Positions 1 to 6,030 of a stretch of 8,802 nt of DNA are shown here, in pieces (within the stretch, counting starts at the first letter, position 1; every line of letters begins with the position of its first letter). The position numbers and the translations under genes are program-made. This DNA comes from 62-47 sp049647485 (GTDB lineage: Bacteria; Pseudomonadota; Alphaproteobacteria; Rhizobiales; Xanthobacteraceae). The stretch lies in contig JBARXT010000099.1 in assembly GCA_049647485.1 (NCBI GenBank), positions 1 to 8,802 on the forward strand, read 5' to 3'. The notes under the pieces are model-generated. The model searched no databases. It was not told where the DNA came from and saw only the letters and a list, made by a program, of their open reading frames with translations.

Positions 1-1
1 C

Positions 2-1468
2 TATGTCGAGCGCATCGAAAACGCGCTTGGCGAAGCCGTTCTGTCGCGCGAAAAGGCTCGCCGCGAAGAGAGCTGGGCCAAGCTCGAAGTCAAGTTCGAA
101 GCTGGCGAGCGCGTCGAAGGCGTCATCCTCAACCAGGTCAAGGGTGGCTTCACCGTCGATCTCGACGGCGCCGTTGCCTTCCTGCCGCGTTCGCAGGTCG
201 ACATCCGTCCGATCCGCGACGTCACGCCGCTCATGCACAACCCGCAGCCCTTCGAAATCCTCAAGATGGACAAGCGTCGCGGCAACATCGTTGTCTCGCG
301 CCGTACGGTCCTCGAAGAGTCCCGTGCCGAGCAGCGTTCTGAAATCGTTCAGAACCTCGAAGAAGGCCAGGTTGTTGACGGCGTCGTCAAGAACATCACC
401 GATTACGGTGCGTTCGTTGACCTCGGCGGCATCGACGGCCTGCTGCACGTCACCGATATCGCGTGGCGCCGCGTCAATCATCCGACCGAGGTGCTCTCCA
501 TCGGCCAGACGGTGAAGGTCAAGATCATCAAGATCAACCACGAAACCCACCGCATCTCGCTCGGCATGAAGCAGTTGCTGGACGATCCGTGGCAGGGCAT
601 CGAGGCGAAGTATCCGCTCAATGCGCGCTTCACCGGCCGCGTCACCAACATCACCGACTACGGCGCGTTCGTCGAGCTGGAACCGGGCATCGAAGGCCTG
701 ATCCACGTCTCGGAGATGTCGTGGACCAAGAAGAACATGCACCCCGGCAAGATCGTTTCGACCTCGCAGGAAGTCGAAGTGCAGGTGCTGGAAGTCGATT
801 CCGTCAAGCGCCGGATTTCGCTGGGCCTCAAGCAGACCATGCGCAATCCGTGGGAAGTCTTCGTCGAGAAGTTCCCGGTCGGCTCCACCGTCGAGGGCGA
901 AGTCAAGAACAAGACCGAGTTCGGTCTGTTCCTCGGCCTCGAGGGCGACGTGGACGGCATGGTGCATCTGTCGGACCTCGACTGGAAGCAGCCGGGCGAG
1001 CAGGTTATCGACAACTTCAAGAAGGGCGACATGGTCAAGGCCATCGTCCTCGATGTCGATGTCGAGAAGGAGCGCATTTCGCTCGGCATCAAGCAGCTCG
1101 AAGGCGACCCCTTCGCCGAGCCGGGTGATGTCAAGAAGGGTGCTGTCGTGACCTGCGAAGTGCTCGAGGTGAAGGATGGCGGCATCGACGTGCAGATCGC
1201 CGGCACCGACTTCACCACCTTCATCAAGCGCTCGGAACTGGCGCGCGACCGCAACGACCAGCGCTCTGAGCGTTTCGCCGTCGGCGAAAAGGTCGACGCC
1301 CGCGTCATCCAGTTCGACAAGAAGGCCCGCAAGGTCCAGGTGTCGATCAAGGCGCTGGAAGTGGCGGAAGAGAAGGAAGCCATCGCGCAGTACGGCTCGT
1401 CGGATTCCGGCGCGACGCTGGGCGACATTCTCGGCACCGCGCTCAAGCAGCAGCGCGACACCAAGTAA
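2..1468 (+). CDS. rpsA: 30S ribosomal protein S1, 3' part (5' end outside window)
   Basis: Ribosomal protein S1 binds mRNA on the 30S subunit and helps load transcripts with weak or structured initiation regions. The open frame enters at base 2 without a start and ends at TAA 1466-1468, giving 488 visible residues. Alphaproteobacterial S1 is about 560-570 residues, so I infer that roughly 75-80 N-terminal residues lie upstream. Visible parts are the end of S1 repeat 1 with the LSREKARREESW linker (residues 14-25), repeat 2 (about 34-100), repeat 3 (about 120-191, ITDYGAFVDL), repeat 4 (about 204-279, ITDYGAFVEL then EGLIHVSEMSW), repeat 5 (about 291-366, GMVHLSDLDW) and a more divergent repeat 6 (about 377-450). 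A short charged tail follows. Repeats 3-5 end in the typical RISLG(M/L/I)KQ. Codon use is dominated by C/G-ending codons plus GAA, as expected for a highly expressed gene. A strong terminator follows 47 nt after the stop. Confidence 0.97.
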   Translation, partial: YVERIENALGEAVLSREKARREESWAKLEVKFEAGERVEGVILNQVKGGFTVDLDGAVAFLPRSQVDIRPIRDVTPLMHNPQPFEILKMDKRRGNIVVSRRTVLEESRAEQRSEIVQNLEEGQVVDGVVKNITDYGAFVDLGGIDGLLHVTDIAWRRVNHPTEVLSIGQTVKVKIIKINHETHRISLGMKQLLDDPWQGIEAKYPLNARFTGRVTNITDYGAFVELEPGIEGLIHVSEMSWTKKNMHPGKIVSTSQEVEVQVLEVDSVKRRISLGLKQTMRNPWEVFVEKFPVGSTVEGEVKNKTEFGLFLGLEGDVDGMVHLSDLDWKQPGEQVIDNFKKGDMVKAIVLDVDVEKERISLGIKQLEGDPFAEPGDVKKGAVVTCEVLEVKDGGIDVQIAGTDFTTFIKRSELARDRNDQRSERFAVGEKVDARVIQFDKKARKVQVSIKALEVAEEKEAIAQYGSSDSGATLGDILGTALKQQRDTK

Positions 1469-1482
1469 GCCGATCCTGTTGC

Positions 1483-1502
1483 GAGGCGGCGCGATCCGCC
1501 TC
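1483..1502 (+). other. Hairpin between rpsA stop and its terminator
   Basis: GAGGCGG at 1483-1489 pairs perfectly with CCGCCTC at 1496-1502 around a 6-nt loop. It lies 14 nt after the rpsA stop codon and 13 nt before the intrinsic terminator stem. It has no U-tract, so it is not a terminator by itself. It could protect the 3' end of the rpsA message or help pause RNA polymerase; both roles are inference. Confidence 0.4.
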
Positions 1503-1515
1503 ACGGCAGACATCG

Positions 1516-1549
1516 AGGCCCCGGTACGCACCGGGGCCTTTTTGTTTTG
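1516..1549 (+). terminator. Rho-independent terminator of rpsA
   Basis: A perfect 9-bp GC-rich stem, AGGCCCCGG (1516-1524) with CCGGGGCCT (1531-1539), closes a 6-nt loop. It is followed directly by a T-rich run (T 1539-1543, G, then TTTT). This is the classic intrinsic terminator layout, 47 nt after the rpsA stop, and it should end most rpsA transcripts before sppA. Confidence 0.92.
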
Positions 1550-1659
1550 GGTTGTCTTCTCCGCGAATGTTGTCCAGCCTGCGCGGGACGACGAAAGGTC
1601 GCTTTCTTCAAATTGCCGCGCAATTGCTGTATTGCAGTGACGACATCTCAACGTCGCTC

Positions 1660-1757
1660 GGAGCGTTTTCGAGCGAAGTGGATGCCGGTTCGCGTAAAGA
1701 AAACGCATCGAAACCAGAATCCAGCGTCCCGTTTCCGATTTCATCGGAACGAGGCTC
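1660..1757. repeat. Intergenic palindromic repeat (Bradyrhizobium-group type)
   Basis: This fills much of the 347-nt gap between rpsA and sppA. The outer arms GCGTTTTC (1663-1670) and GAAAACGC (1699-1706) are perfect complements. Inside them GCGAA (1673-1677) pairs with TTCGC (1689-1693). A second hairpin follows: TTCCGAT (1733-1739) with ATCGGAA (1743-1749). From memory, the string GAGCGTTTTCGAGCGAAGTG and the later GGTTCGCG and GAAAACGC belong to a repeat found many times between genes in Bradyrhizobium, Rhodopseudomonas and relatives. The boundaries are approximate and I cannot confirm copy number from one window. The rest of the gap holds the rpsA terminator and a small dyad AATTGC/GCAATT at 1611-1625. 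I find no convincing gene there and no clear promoter for sppA. Confidence 0.6.
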
Positions 1758-1804
1758 TGGGCACAACCGCGCGGCTTGCACTTAAATCGTGCAGTCAACC
1801 GCTC

Positions 1805-1809
1805 AGGAG
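1805..1809 (+). promoter_or_regulatory. Ribosome binding site of sppA
   Basis: AGGAG lies 6 nt before the ATG at 1816. It decides between that ATG and the in-frame GTG at 1789, which has no comparable site upstream. Confidence 0.75.
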
Positions 1810-1815
1810 CCTGCC

Positions 1816-2796
1816 ATGTCGCTCGATTCCGATGCGATCCTCGATCGCCGCCGCATTCGCCGCAAGCTGACGTTCTGGCGCGTCACCGCTGTCGCGGTGG
1901 CGATTGCCGCCGTCGTCGGCGTCGGGTTGATGGCCGCGCCGTCGGCGCGCTCGGCGCTGTCGCGTTCGGGCTCGATCGCGCGCGTCAATATCGAAGGTTT
2001 GATCCGCAGCGATCAGACCCGCGTCGAGGCGCTGGAGCGGCTGGAAAAATCATCCGCCGCCGCGGTCGTGGTGCACATCAATTCGCCCGGCGGCACCACC
2101 GCCGGCTCCGAGCAGCTTTACGATTCGCTGGTGCGGCTGAAAGCCAAGAAGCCGCTGGTGGTCGTGGTCGAAGGCCTTGCCGCGTCGGGCGGCTATATTG
2201 CAGCGCTCGCGTCCGATCATATCGTGGCGCAGCAAAGCTCGCTGGTCGGTTCGATCGGCGTGCTGTTTCAATATCCCAACTTCACCGAACTGCTGAAGAC
2301 CGTCGGCGTGCAGGTAGAATCGGTCAAATCCTCGCCGCTGAAAGCCGCGCCGAGCGGTTACGAGCCCACCAGCCCCGAGGCCCGCGCGGCGCTCGATGCG
2401 CTGGTGAAGGATTCCTACGCATGGTTTCGCGATCTGGTCCGCAACCGGCGCGGCATGGATGCGACGCAACTGGACAAGGTCGCGGACGGTCGCGTTTTTA
2501 CCGGGCGTCAGGCGATCGATCTCAAGCTGATCGATCAACTTGGCGACGAGAAAACCGCGGTGGCTTGGCTGGTGGCGGAGAAGAAGGTGAAGCCCGATCT
2601 GCCGGTGCGGGACTACAAGCTGGCGCCGCGTTTCGGCGATCTGACATTCCTGCGCGCGACGGCGTCGGTGACGTTGCATGCGCTCGGCCTCGAAGGGCTT
2701 GCGCGCCGCATCGAACAGTCGAATGTCGCGCAGGCGGTGGATCGGCTGACCCTCGATGGCATGATTGCGTTGTGGCAACCCGCCACGTCCGATTGA
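1816..2796 (+). CDS. sppA: Signal peptide peptidase SppA, short form (peptidase family S49)
   Basis: This is a membrane-anchored serine protease that degrades signal peptides left in the membrane after secretion. The product has 326 residues, the length of the short SppA form; the E. coli enzyme is a fused double-length version. A basic N-terminus (RRRIRRK, residues 11-17) is followed by one hydrophobic anchor at about 21-41, consistent with a cytoplasmic start and a periplasmic catalytic domain. Family marks are INSPGGT, the nucleophile region LAASGGYIAA with Ser124, VGSIGVL, and Lys176 in SSPLKAAPSG. The Ser-Lys spacing of 52 residues equals that of the Bacillus subtilis SppA dyad (Ser147/Lys199). 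The ATG at 1816 is chosen for its AGGAG site; a GTG at 1789 would add nine residues. The gene lies after the rpsA terminator and repeat and 192 nt before ihfB, so it is probably transcribed separately from rpsA. Confidence 0.93.
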   Translation: MSLDSDAILDRRRIRRKLTFWRVTAVAVAIAAVVGVGLMAAPSARSALSRSGSIARVNIEGLIRSDQTRVEALERLEKSSAAAVVVHINSPGGTTAGSEQLYDSLVRLKAKKPLVVVVEGLAASGGYIAALASDHIVAQQSSLVGSIGVLFQYPNFTELLKTVGVQVESVKSSPLKAAPSGYEPTSPEARAALDALVKDSYAWFRDLVRNRRGMDATQLDKVADGRVFTGRQAIDLKLIDQLGDEKTAVAWLVAEKKVKPDLPVRDYKLAPRFGDLTFLRATASVTLHALGLEGLARRIEQSNVAQAVDRLTLDGMIALWQPATSD

Positions 2797-2956
2797 GGGC
2801 GCTGTTGCATCTGCGTTGAATGATGTGAATCGCGTTTCAGCGAGAAGTACAGCCAGCGATGCTGCATCCGCGTTACGTCAACTTGCTTGCTGTCCGACGA
2901 TTTGCGATGATCAGGGACCAATTAGCCGCTTGACAGTCCGCGACTTTTTCAAGGAA

Positions 2957-2992
2957 ATGTCGCCTGCACGCCACGGGTCCCCATATCAATGA
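2957..2992 (+). other. Possible 11-codon leader ORF overlapping the ihfB start
   Basis: An ATG at 2957 opens a frame for MSPARHGSPYQ. Its TGA (2990-2992) overlaps the ihfB ATG (2989-2991) in an ATGA arrangement. AAGGA at 2951-2955 precedes it, but only one base separates this from the ATG, which is too close for good initiation. It could be a translated leader that feeds ribosomes into ihfB, which lacks a Shine-Dalgarno of its own, or it could be chance. Confidence 0.22.
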
Positions 2993-3303
2993 TCAAATCC
3001 GAACTCGTTCAGCGCATCGCCGAGCATAATCCACATCTGTATCAGCGCGATGTCGAGAACATCGTGAATGCCATTCTCGACGAAATTGTCGCGGCATTGG
3101 CGCGGGGTGATCGTGTCGAGTTGCGCGGGTTCGGTGCGTTTTCGGTGAAGCATCGACCGGCGCGCGCGGGACGCAATCCACGCACCGGCGAACATGTGCC
3201 GGTGGATCAGAAAAGCGTGCCGTTCTTCAAGACCGGGAAGGAAATGCGCGAGCGGCTCAACCGTGATGCGCCCGCCGCCGAGGCCGCGCAACCCGGCGCC
3301 TGA
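2989..3303 (+). CDS. ihfB: Integration host factor subunit beta
   Basis: IHF beta pairs with IHF alpha to bind and sharply bend DNA at specific sites in nucleoid organisation, transcription and recombination. The 104-residue product is a complete HU/IHF-family protein. It has a helical dimerisation part with MIKSELVQRIAEHNPHL at the N-terminus and DVENIVNAILDEIV (21-34), then the signature VELRGFGAFSVKHRPAR (43-59). The DNA-binding arm RNPRTGE carries Pro64, the intercalating proline found at the same position in E. coli IHF beta. The start MIKSEL plus these beta-type features separate it from HU and IHF alpha. The C-terminal tail is a few residues longer than in E. coli and rich in Ala and Pro. 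No Shine-Dalgarno precedes the ATG at normal distance; the nearest purine run, AAGGA at 2951-2955, is 33 nt upstream. No other in-frame start lies nearby, so initiation may depend on S1 or on the overlapping leader frame. Confidence 0.95.
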   Translation: MIKSELVQRIAEHNPHLYQRDVENIVNAILDEIVAALARGDRVELRGFGAFSVKHRPARAGRNPRTGEHVPVDQKSVPFFKTGKEMRERLNRDAPAAEAAQPGA

Positions 3304-3461
3304 TTCCTCGTTTGACCATTCGGCGTTGACGGATTGCGTGCTGGATTTTACCGCTTCCGCATGGTCCAATTGTCGGAGCGGTTTCGACTGTAACCGACTG
3401 CGCGCTGGCCAAATGACTCGCTCCACTCGGCTGATCCGCGATCGCATTAGTGAGAGAGGCG

Positions 3462-3851
3462 ATGCGTAAGTTCTTCACCGCGCTGGTGCTGATTCCACTC
3501 GGCGTCATCTTCCTGGCCTTCGCCATCGCCAACCGGCGGCTGGTGACGGTGTCGTTCGATCCGTTCAACGCCACCGATCCATCGGTCGGGCTCACGCTGC
3601 CGCTGTTCATGGTGATCATCGTGGTGGCGATCCTCGGCGTGCTGGCGGGGAGTTTTGCAACCTGGCTGCGGCAGCGTCACTGGCGCCGCGCCGCCCGCCA
3701 GAACGAGGCCGAGGCACGGGACGCGCGGGCGCAAGTGGCCCAATTGCAGGCCGCGATGCAGCCGCAGCGGACCCCGAGCAGCCCGGTTTTGCTGCCCGAT
3801 CTTAGCGGAACCGGCCTCGGTACCCGCGACAAGCACGGCGCGACGTTGTAG
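3462..3851 (+). CDS. LapA-domain (DUF1049) small inner-membrane protein
   Basis: The 129-residue product resembles the LapA / DUF1049 family. E. coli LapA works with LapB in controlling lipopolysaccharide synthesis; whether this protein does so here is unknown. It has two hydrophobic segments (about 5-23 and 46-66) separated by a short loop with RRLVTVSFDPFN (25-36), the family's conserved region with N-R, V-S-F and F-N. After the second segment comes a basic patch, RQRHWRRAAR (70-79), then a heptad-like charged helix (about 80-97) and a Pro/Ser-rich tail. The ATG at 3462 gives the usual MRKF start and has a purine run GAGAGAGG (3452-3459) close upstream. A GTG at 3450 in the same frame would add four residues. 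It stands 158 nt after ihfB and 97 nt before trpF. A small GC hairpin (3855-3860 with 3867-3872) follows the stop but lacks a U-tract, so I do not call it a terminator. Confidence 0.85.
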   Translation: MRKFFTALVLIPLGVIFLAFAIANRRLVTVSFDPFNATDPSVGLTLPLFMVIIVVAILGVLAGSFATWLRQRHWRRAARQNEAEARDARAQVAQLQAAMQPQRTPSSPVLLPDLSGTGLGTRDKHGATL

Positions 3852-3948
3852 AACCCGCCGAAGGGGCGGCGGCTGCGTGCATCGCGCCCGATACATCCGC
3901 GCCGCGACCCGCGAAATCGTCCCGAATCGAAAGCTACGCACCAAAACC

Positions 3949-4626
3949 ATGTCCCTGATCGTCAAAATCTGCGGCCTGTCGACGCCCGAGACGCTCGCGG
4001 CGGCGCTGGAGGCCGGGGCCGACATGGTGGGCTTCGTGTTCTTCCCGCCATCGCCGCGTCATATCGATCTCGGCACGGCGGAGCGGCTGGGGCGGCAGGC
4101 CAAGGGCCGGGCGCTGAAAGTGGCGCTGTCGGTCGATGCCGACGATGCGCTGCTCGCCAACAGCATCGAGGCGCTGCGGCCGGATCTGCTGCAACTACAC
4201 GGCAAGGAAACCACCGCGCGCGTGCGCGACATCAAACAGAAATTCGGCCTGCCGGTGATGAAGGCGATCCCCGTCGCGGCCGCCGACGATCTCGCGCCGT
4301 TGCCGGGCTACGCTGCGGTGGCCGATCGCATCCTGTTCGACGCGCGCGCGCCGAAGGATGCGACGCGGCCGGGCGGGCTCGGCGCGGCGTTCGACTGGCA
4401 TTTGCTGGAAAACCTCCGGCTCGATGTGCCGTTCATGGTGTCGGGCGGGCTTCATGCGGACAATGTCGCGGAAGCCGTGCGGGTGACGCGCGCCGGCGGC
4501 GTCGATGTGTCGTCCGGCGTCGAGCGCGCACCCGGCGTCAAGGACGCCGACATGATCCGCGCCTTCGTCCGCGCCGCGCGCGCGGCGGAAAACAGTCTTC
4601 GCGAAGCGGCTTCCCATGCGGAGTAA
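3949..4626 (+). CDS. trpF: N-(5'-phosphoribosyl)anthranilate isomerase
   Basis: TrpF converts phosphoribosylanthranilate to its carboxyphenylamino-deoxyribulose phosphate isomer (CdRP) by an Amadori rearrangement in cytoplasmic tryptophan synthesis. The 225-residue product is a complete single-domain (beta/alpha)8 barrel. Key marks are VKICGL with the general base Cys8, GFVFFPPSPRH (28-38), LLQLHG, and ILFDARAP with Asp131 as the likely general acid. The phosphate-binding strands FMVSGGL and VDVSSGVE come near the C-terminus. It is monofunctional, not fused to TrpC as in E. coli. The ATG at 3949 begins directly before the first barrel strand. The frame stays open upstream, but that stretch overlaps the preceding gene and is not family-like. 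The Shine-Dalgarno is weak (GAAAG about 16 nt upstream). trpB starts 156 nt downstream, and a palindromic repeat fills most of that gap. Confidence 0.95.
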   Translation: MSLIVKICGLSTPETLAAALEAGADMVGFVFFPPSPRHIDLGTAERLGRQAKGRALKVALSVDADDALLANSIEALRPDLLQLHGKETTARVRDIKQKFGLPVMKAIPVAAADDLAPLPGYAAVADRILFDARAPKDATRPGGLGAAFDWHLLENLRLDVPFMVSGGLHADNVAEAVRVTRAGGVDVSSGVERAPGVKDADMIRAFVRAARAAENSLREAASHAE

Positions 4627-4646
4627 CTTCACAACATCGCAGCAGT

Positions 4647-4772
4647 CGTCATGCCCGGACCTGTTCCGGGCATCCACGTCTGTCGAGATTCACAGCAAGC
4701 AAGACGTGGATGGCCGGGACATAGGCGAGCGAAGCGACGCCGTTCTTCGAACGGCTATGCCCGGCCATGACG
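4647..4772. repeat. 126-nt palindromic intergenic repeat between trpF and trpB
   Basis: The ends CGTCATG (4647-4653) and CATGACG (4766-4772) are inverted copies; extended to 12 bases the two ends differ at one position. Three further pairings are seen: ATGCCCGGA (4651-4659) with TCCGGGCAT (4665-4673); CATCCACGTCT (4671-4681) with AGACGTGGATG (4702-4712); and ATGGCCGGG (4710-4718) plus CATAG (4720-4724) with CTATG plus CCCGGCCAT (4755-4768). Inside the last is a perfect hairpin, GCCGTTC (4739-4745) with GAACGGC (4749-4755). Several pairings share bases, so alternative folds are possible. From memory it matches a repeat family dispersed between genes in Bradyrhizobium, Rhodopseudomonas and Nitrobacter. 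It is presumably transcribed within the trp message. Confidence 0.75.
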
Positions 4773-4777
4773 AAGGA
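4773..4777 (+). promoter_or_regulatory. Ribosome binding site of trpB
   Basis: AAGGA ends 5 nt before the ATG at 4783 and favours that start over the ATG at 4777, which overlaps the site itself. It begins on the base immediately after the right end of the palindromic repeat, so folding of the repeat could affect its exposure. Confidence 0.7.
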
Positions 4778-4782
4778 TGACA

Positions 4783-6030
4783 ATGAATTCCCGTCCCAAT
4801 TCCTTCCGGTCCGGCCCCGACGAGCGTGGGCACTTCGGCATGTTCGGCGGGCGCTTCGTCGCCGAGACCTTGATGCCGCTGATCCTCGATCTCGAAAAGG
4901 CCTATGCCGAGGCCAAGGTAGATCCCGCGTTTCAGCGCGAGATGAACGGTTATCTGAAAGACTATGTCGGCCGGCCGTCGCCGTTGTATTTCGCGCAGCG
5001 CCTCACCGAGCATCTTCGTGATGTTTCAGCGGCCTCCGGCCGCGATGGTGGCGCGAAGATTTATCTCAAGCGCGAGGAGCTGAATCACACCGGCTCCCAC
5101 AAGGTCAACAACGTGCTCGGCCAGATCATGGTCGCGCGCCGCATGGGCAAGAAGCGCATCATCGCGGAAACTGGCGCGGGCCAGCACGGCGTCGCTACGG
5201 CCACGCTGTGCGCACGCTTCGGGCTCGATTGCGTCGTCTACATGGGCGCGGTCGACGTGGCGCGGCAGGAGCCGAACGTCATCCGCATGGAAATGCTCGG
5301 CGCGAAAGTGGTGCCGGTGCAGTCCGGCACCCGCACGCTCAAGGACGCGATGAACGAAGCACTGCGCGATTGGGTCACCAACGTGCATGACACGTTCTAC
5401 TGCATCGGCACGGTGGCGGGACCGCATCCCTATCCGATGATGGTGCGCGATTTCCAGTCGATCATCGGCATCGAGACGCGTGCGCAGATGATGGAAGCCG
5501 AAGGTCGGCTACCGGATTCGCTGATCGCCTGCATCGGCGGCGGCTCCAACGCGATGGGCCTGTTTCATCCGTTCCTCGATGATCCTTCCGTCGAGATTTT
5601 CGGCGTCGAGGCGGCGGGCCACGGGCTCGACAAGCTGCACGCGGCTTCCCTCACCGGCGGGCGTCCGGGCGTGCTGCACGGCAACCGCACCTATTTGCTG
5701 ATGGATGCGGATGGTCAGATTCAGGACGCGCATTCGATCTCGGCGGGGCTGGATTATCCCGGCATCGGGCCGGAGCATTCGTGGCTGCACGAGACCGGCC
5801 GCGTGACCTATCTCTCCGCCACCGACGAAGAAGCGCTCGCCGCGTTCCAACTGTTGTCGCGGCTCGAAGGCATCATCCCGGCGCTGGAATCCGCGCACGC
5901 CATCGCCCGCGTCATCGACCTCGCGCCGAAGCGGCCAAAGGATCACCTGATGGTGGTCAACCTCTCCGGCCGCGGCGACAAGGACGTACCGCAGGTCGGC
6001 GATATTCTGAAGGGCAGGAAGACAACGTGA
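4783..6030 (+). CDS. trpB: Tryptophan synthase beta chain
   Basis: TrpB is the PLP-dependent half of the alpha2-beta2 tryptophan synthase and joins indole, channelled from TrpA, to L-serine. The 415-residue product begins with the alphaproteobacterial RPNSFRSGPDERGHFG, then FGGRFVAETLMP. PLP forms a Schiff base with Lys107 in HTGSHKVNN. Glu129 in AETGAGQHG is the likely catalytic acid/base; the 22-residue spacing equals that of Lys87/Glu109 in Salmonella. GGGSN (252-256) binds the cofactor phosphate, and NLSGRGDKD lies near the C-terminus. An 11-residue insertion at about 79-89 (RDVSAASGRDG) precedes the strand KIYLKREEL and is absent from the E. coli protein and from related sequences I can recall. 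The ATG at 4783 has AAGGA at good distance; an ATG at 4777 would add two residues. The stop overlaps the trpA GTG by four bases, indicating coupled translation and balanced subunit amounts. Confidence 0.97.
   Translation: MNSRPNSFRSGPDERGHFGMFGGRFVAETLMPLILDLEKAYAEAKVDPAFQREMNGYLKDYVGRPSPLYFAQRLTEHLRDVSAASGRDGGAKIYLKREELNHTGSHKVNNVLGQIMVARRMGKKRIIAETGAGQHGVATATLCARFGLDCVVYMGAVDVARQEPNVIRMEMLGAKVVPVQSGTRTLKDAMNEALRDWVTNVHDTFYCIGTVAGPHPYPMMVRDFQSIIGIETRAQMMEAEGRLPDSLIACIGGGSNAMGLFHPFLDDPSVEIFGVEAAGHGLDKLHAASLTGGRPGVLHGNRTYLLMDADGQIQDAHSISAGLDYPGIGPEHSWLHETGRVTYLSATDEEALAAFQLLSRLEGIIPALESAHAIARVIDLAPKRPKDHLMVVNLSGRGDKDVPQVGDILKGRKTT

Noticed and set aside
1547..1870. Small reading frames in the rpsA-sppA gap
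   Set aside because: They run through the palindromic repeat and into sppA in another frame, have no ribosome binding site and resemble no known protein.
2930..2958. TTGACA at 2930-2935 as an ihfB promoter
   Set aside because: The -35 match is good, but no acceptable -10 lies 16-18 nt downstream (the bases there read GGAAAT), so I do not annotate a promoter.
3326..3354. TTGACG ... TACCGC as a promoter for the LapA-domain gene
   Set aside because: The 17-nt spacing is right, but the -10 is poor; such matches are expected by chance.
3855..3872. GC hairpin after the LapA-domain gene as a terminator
   Set aside because: CCGCCG pairs with CGGCGG, but no U-tract follows and the next gene is close.
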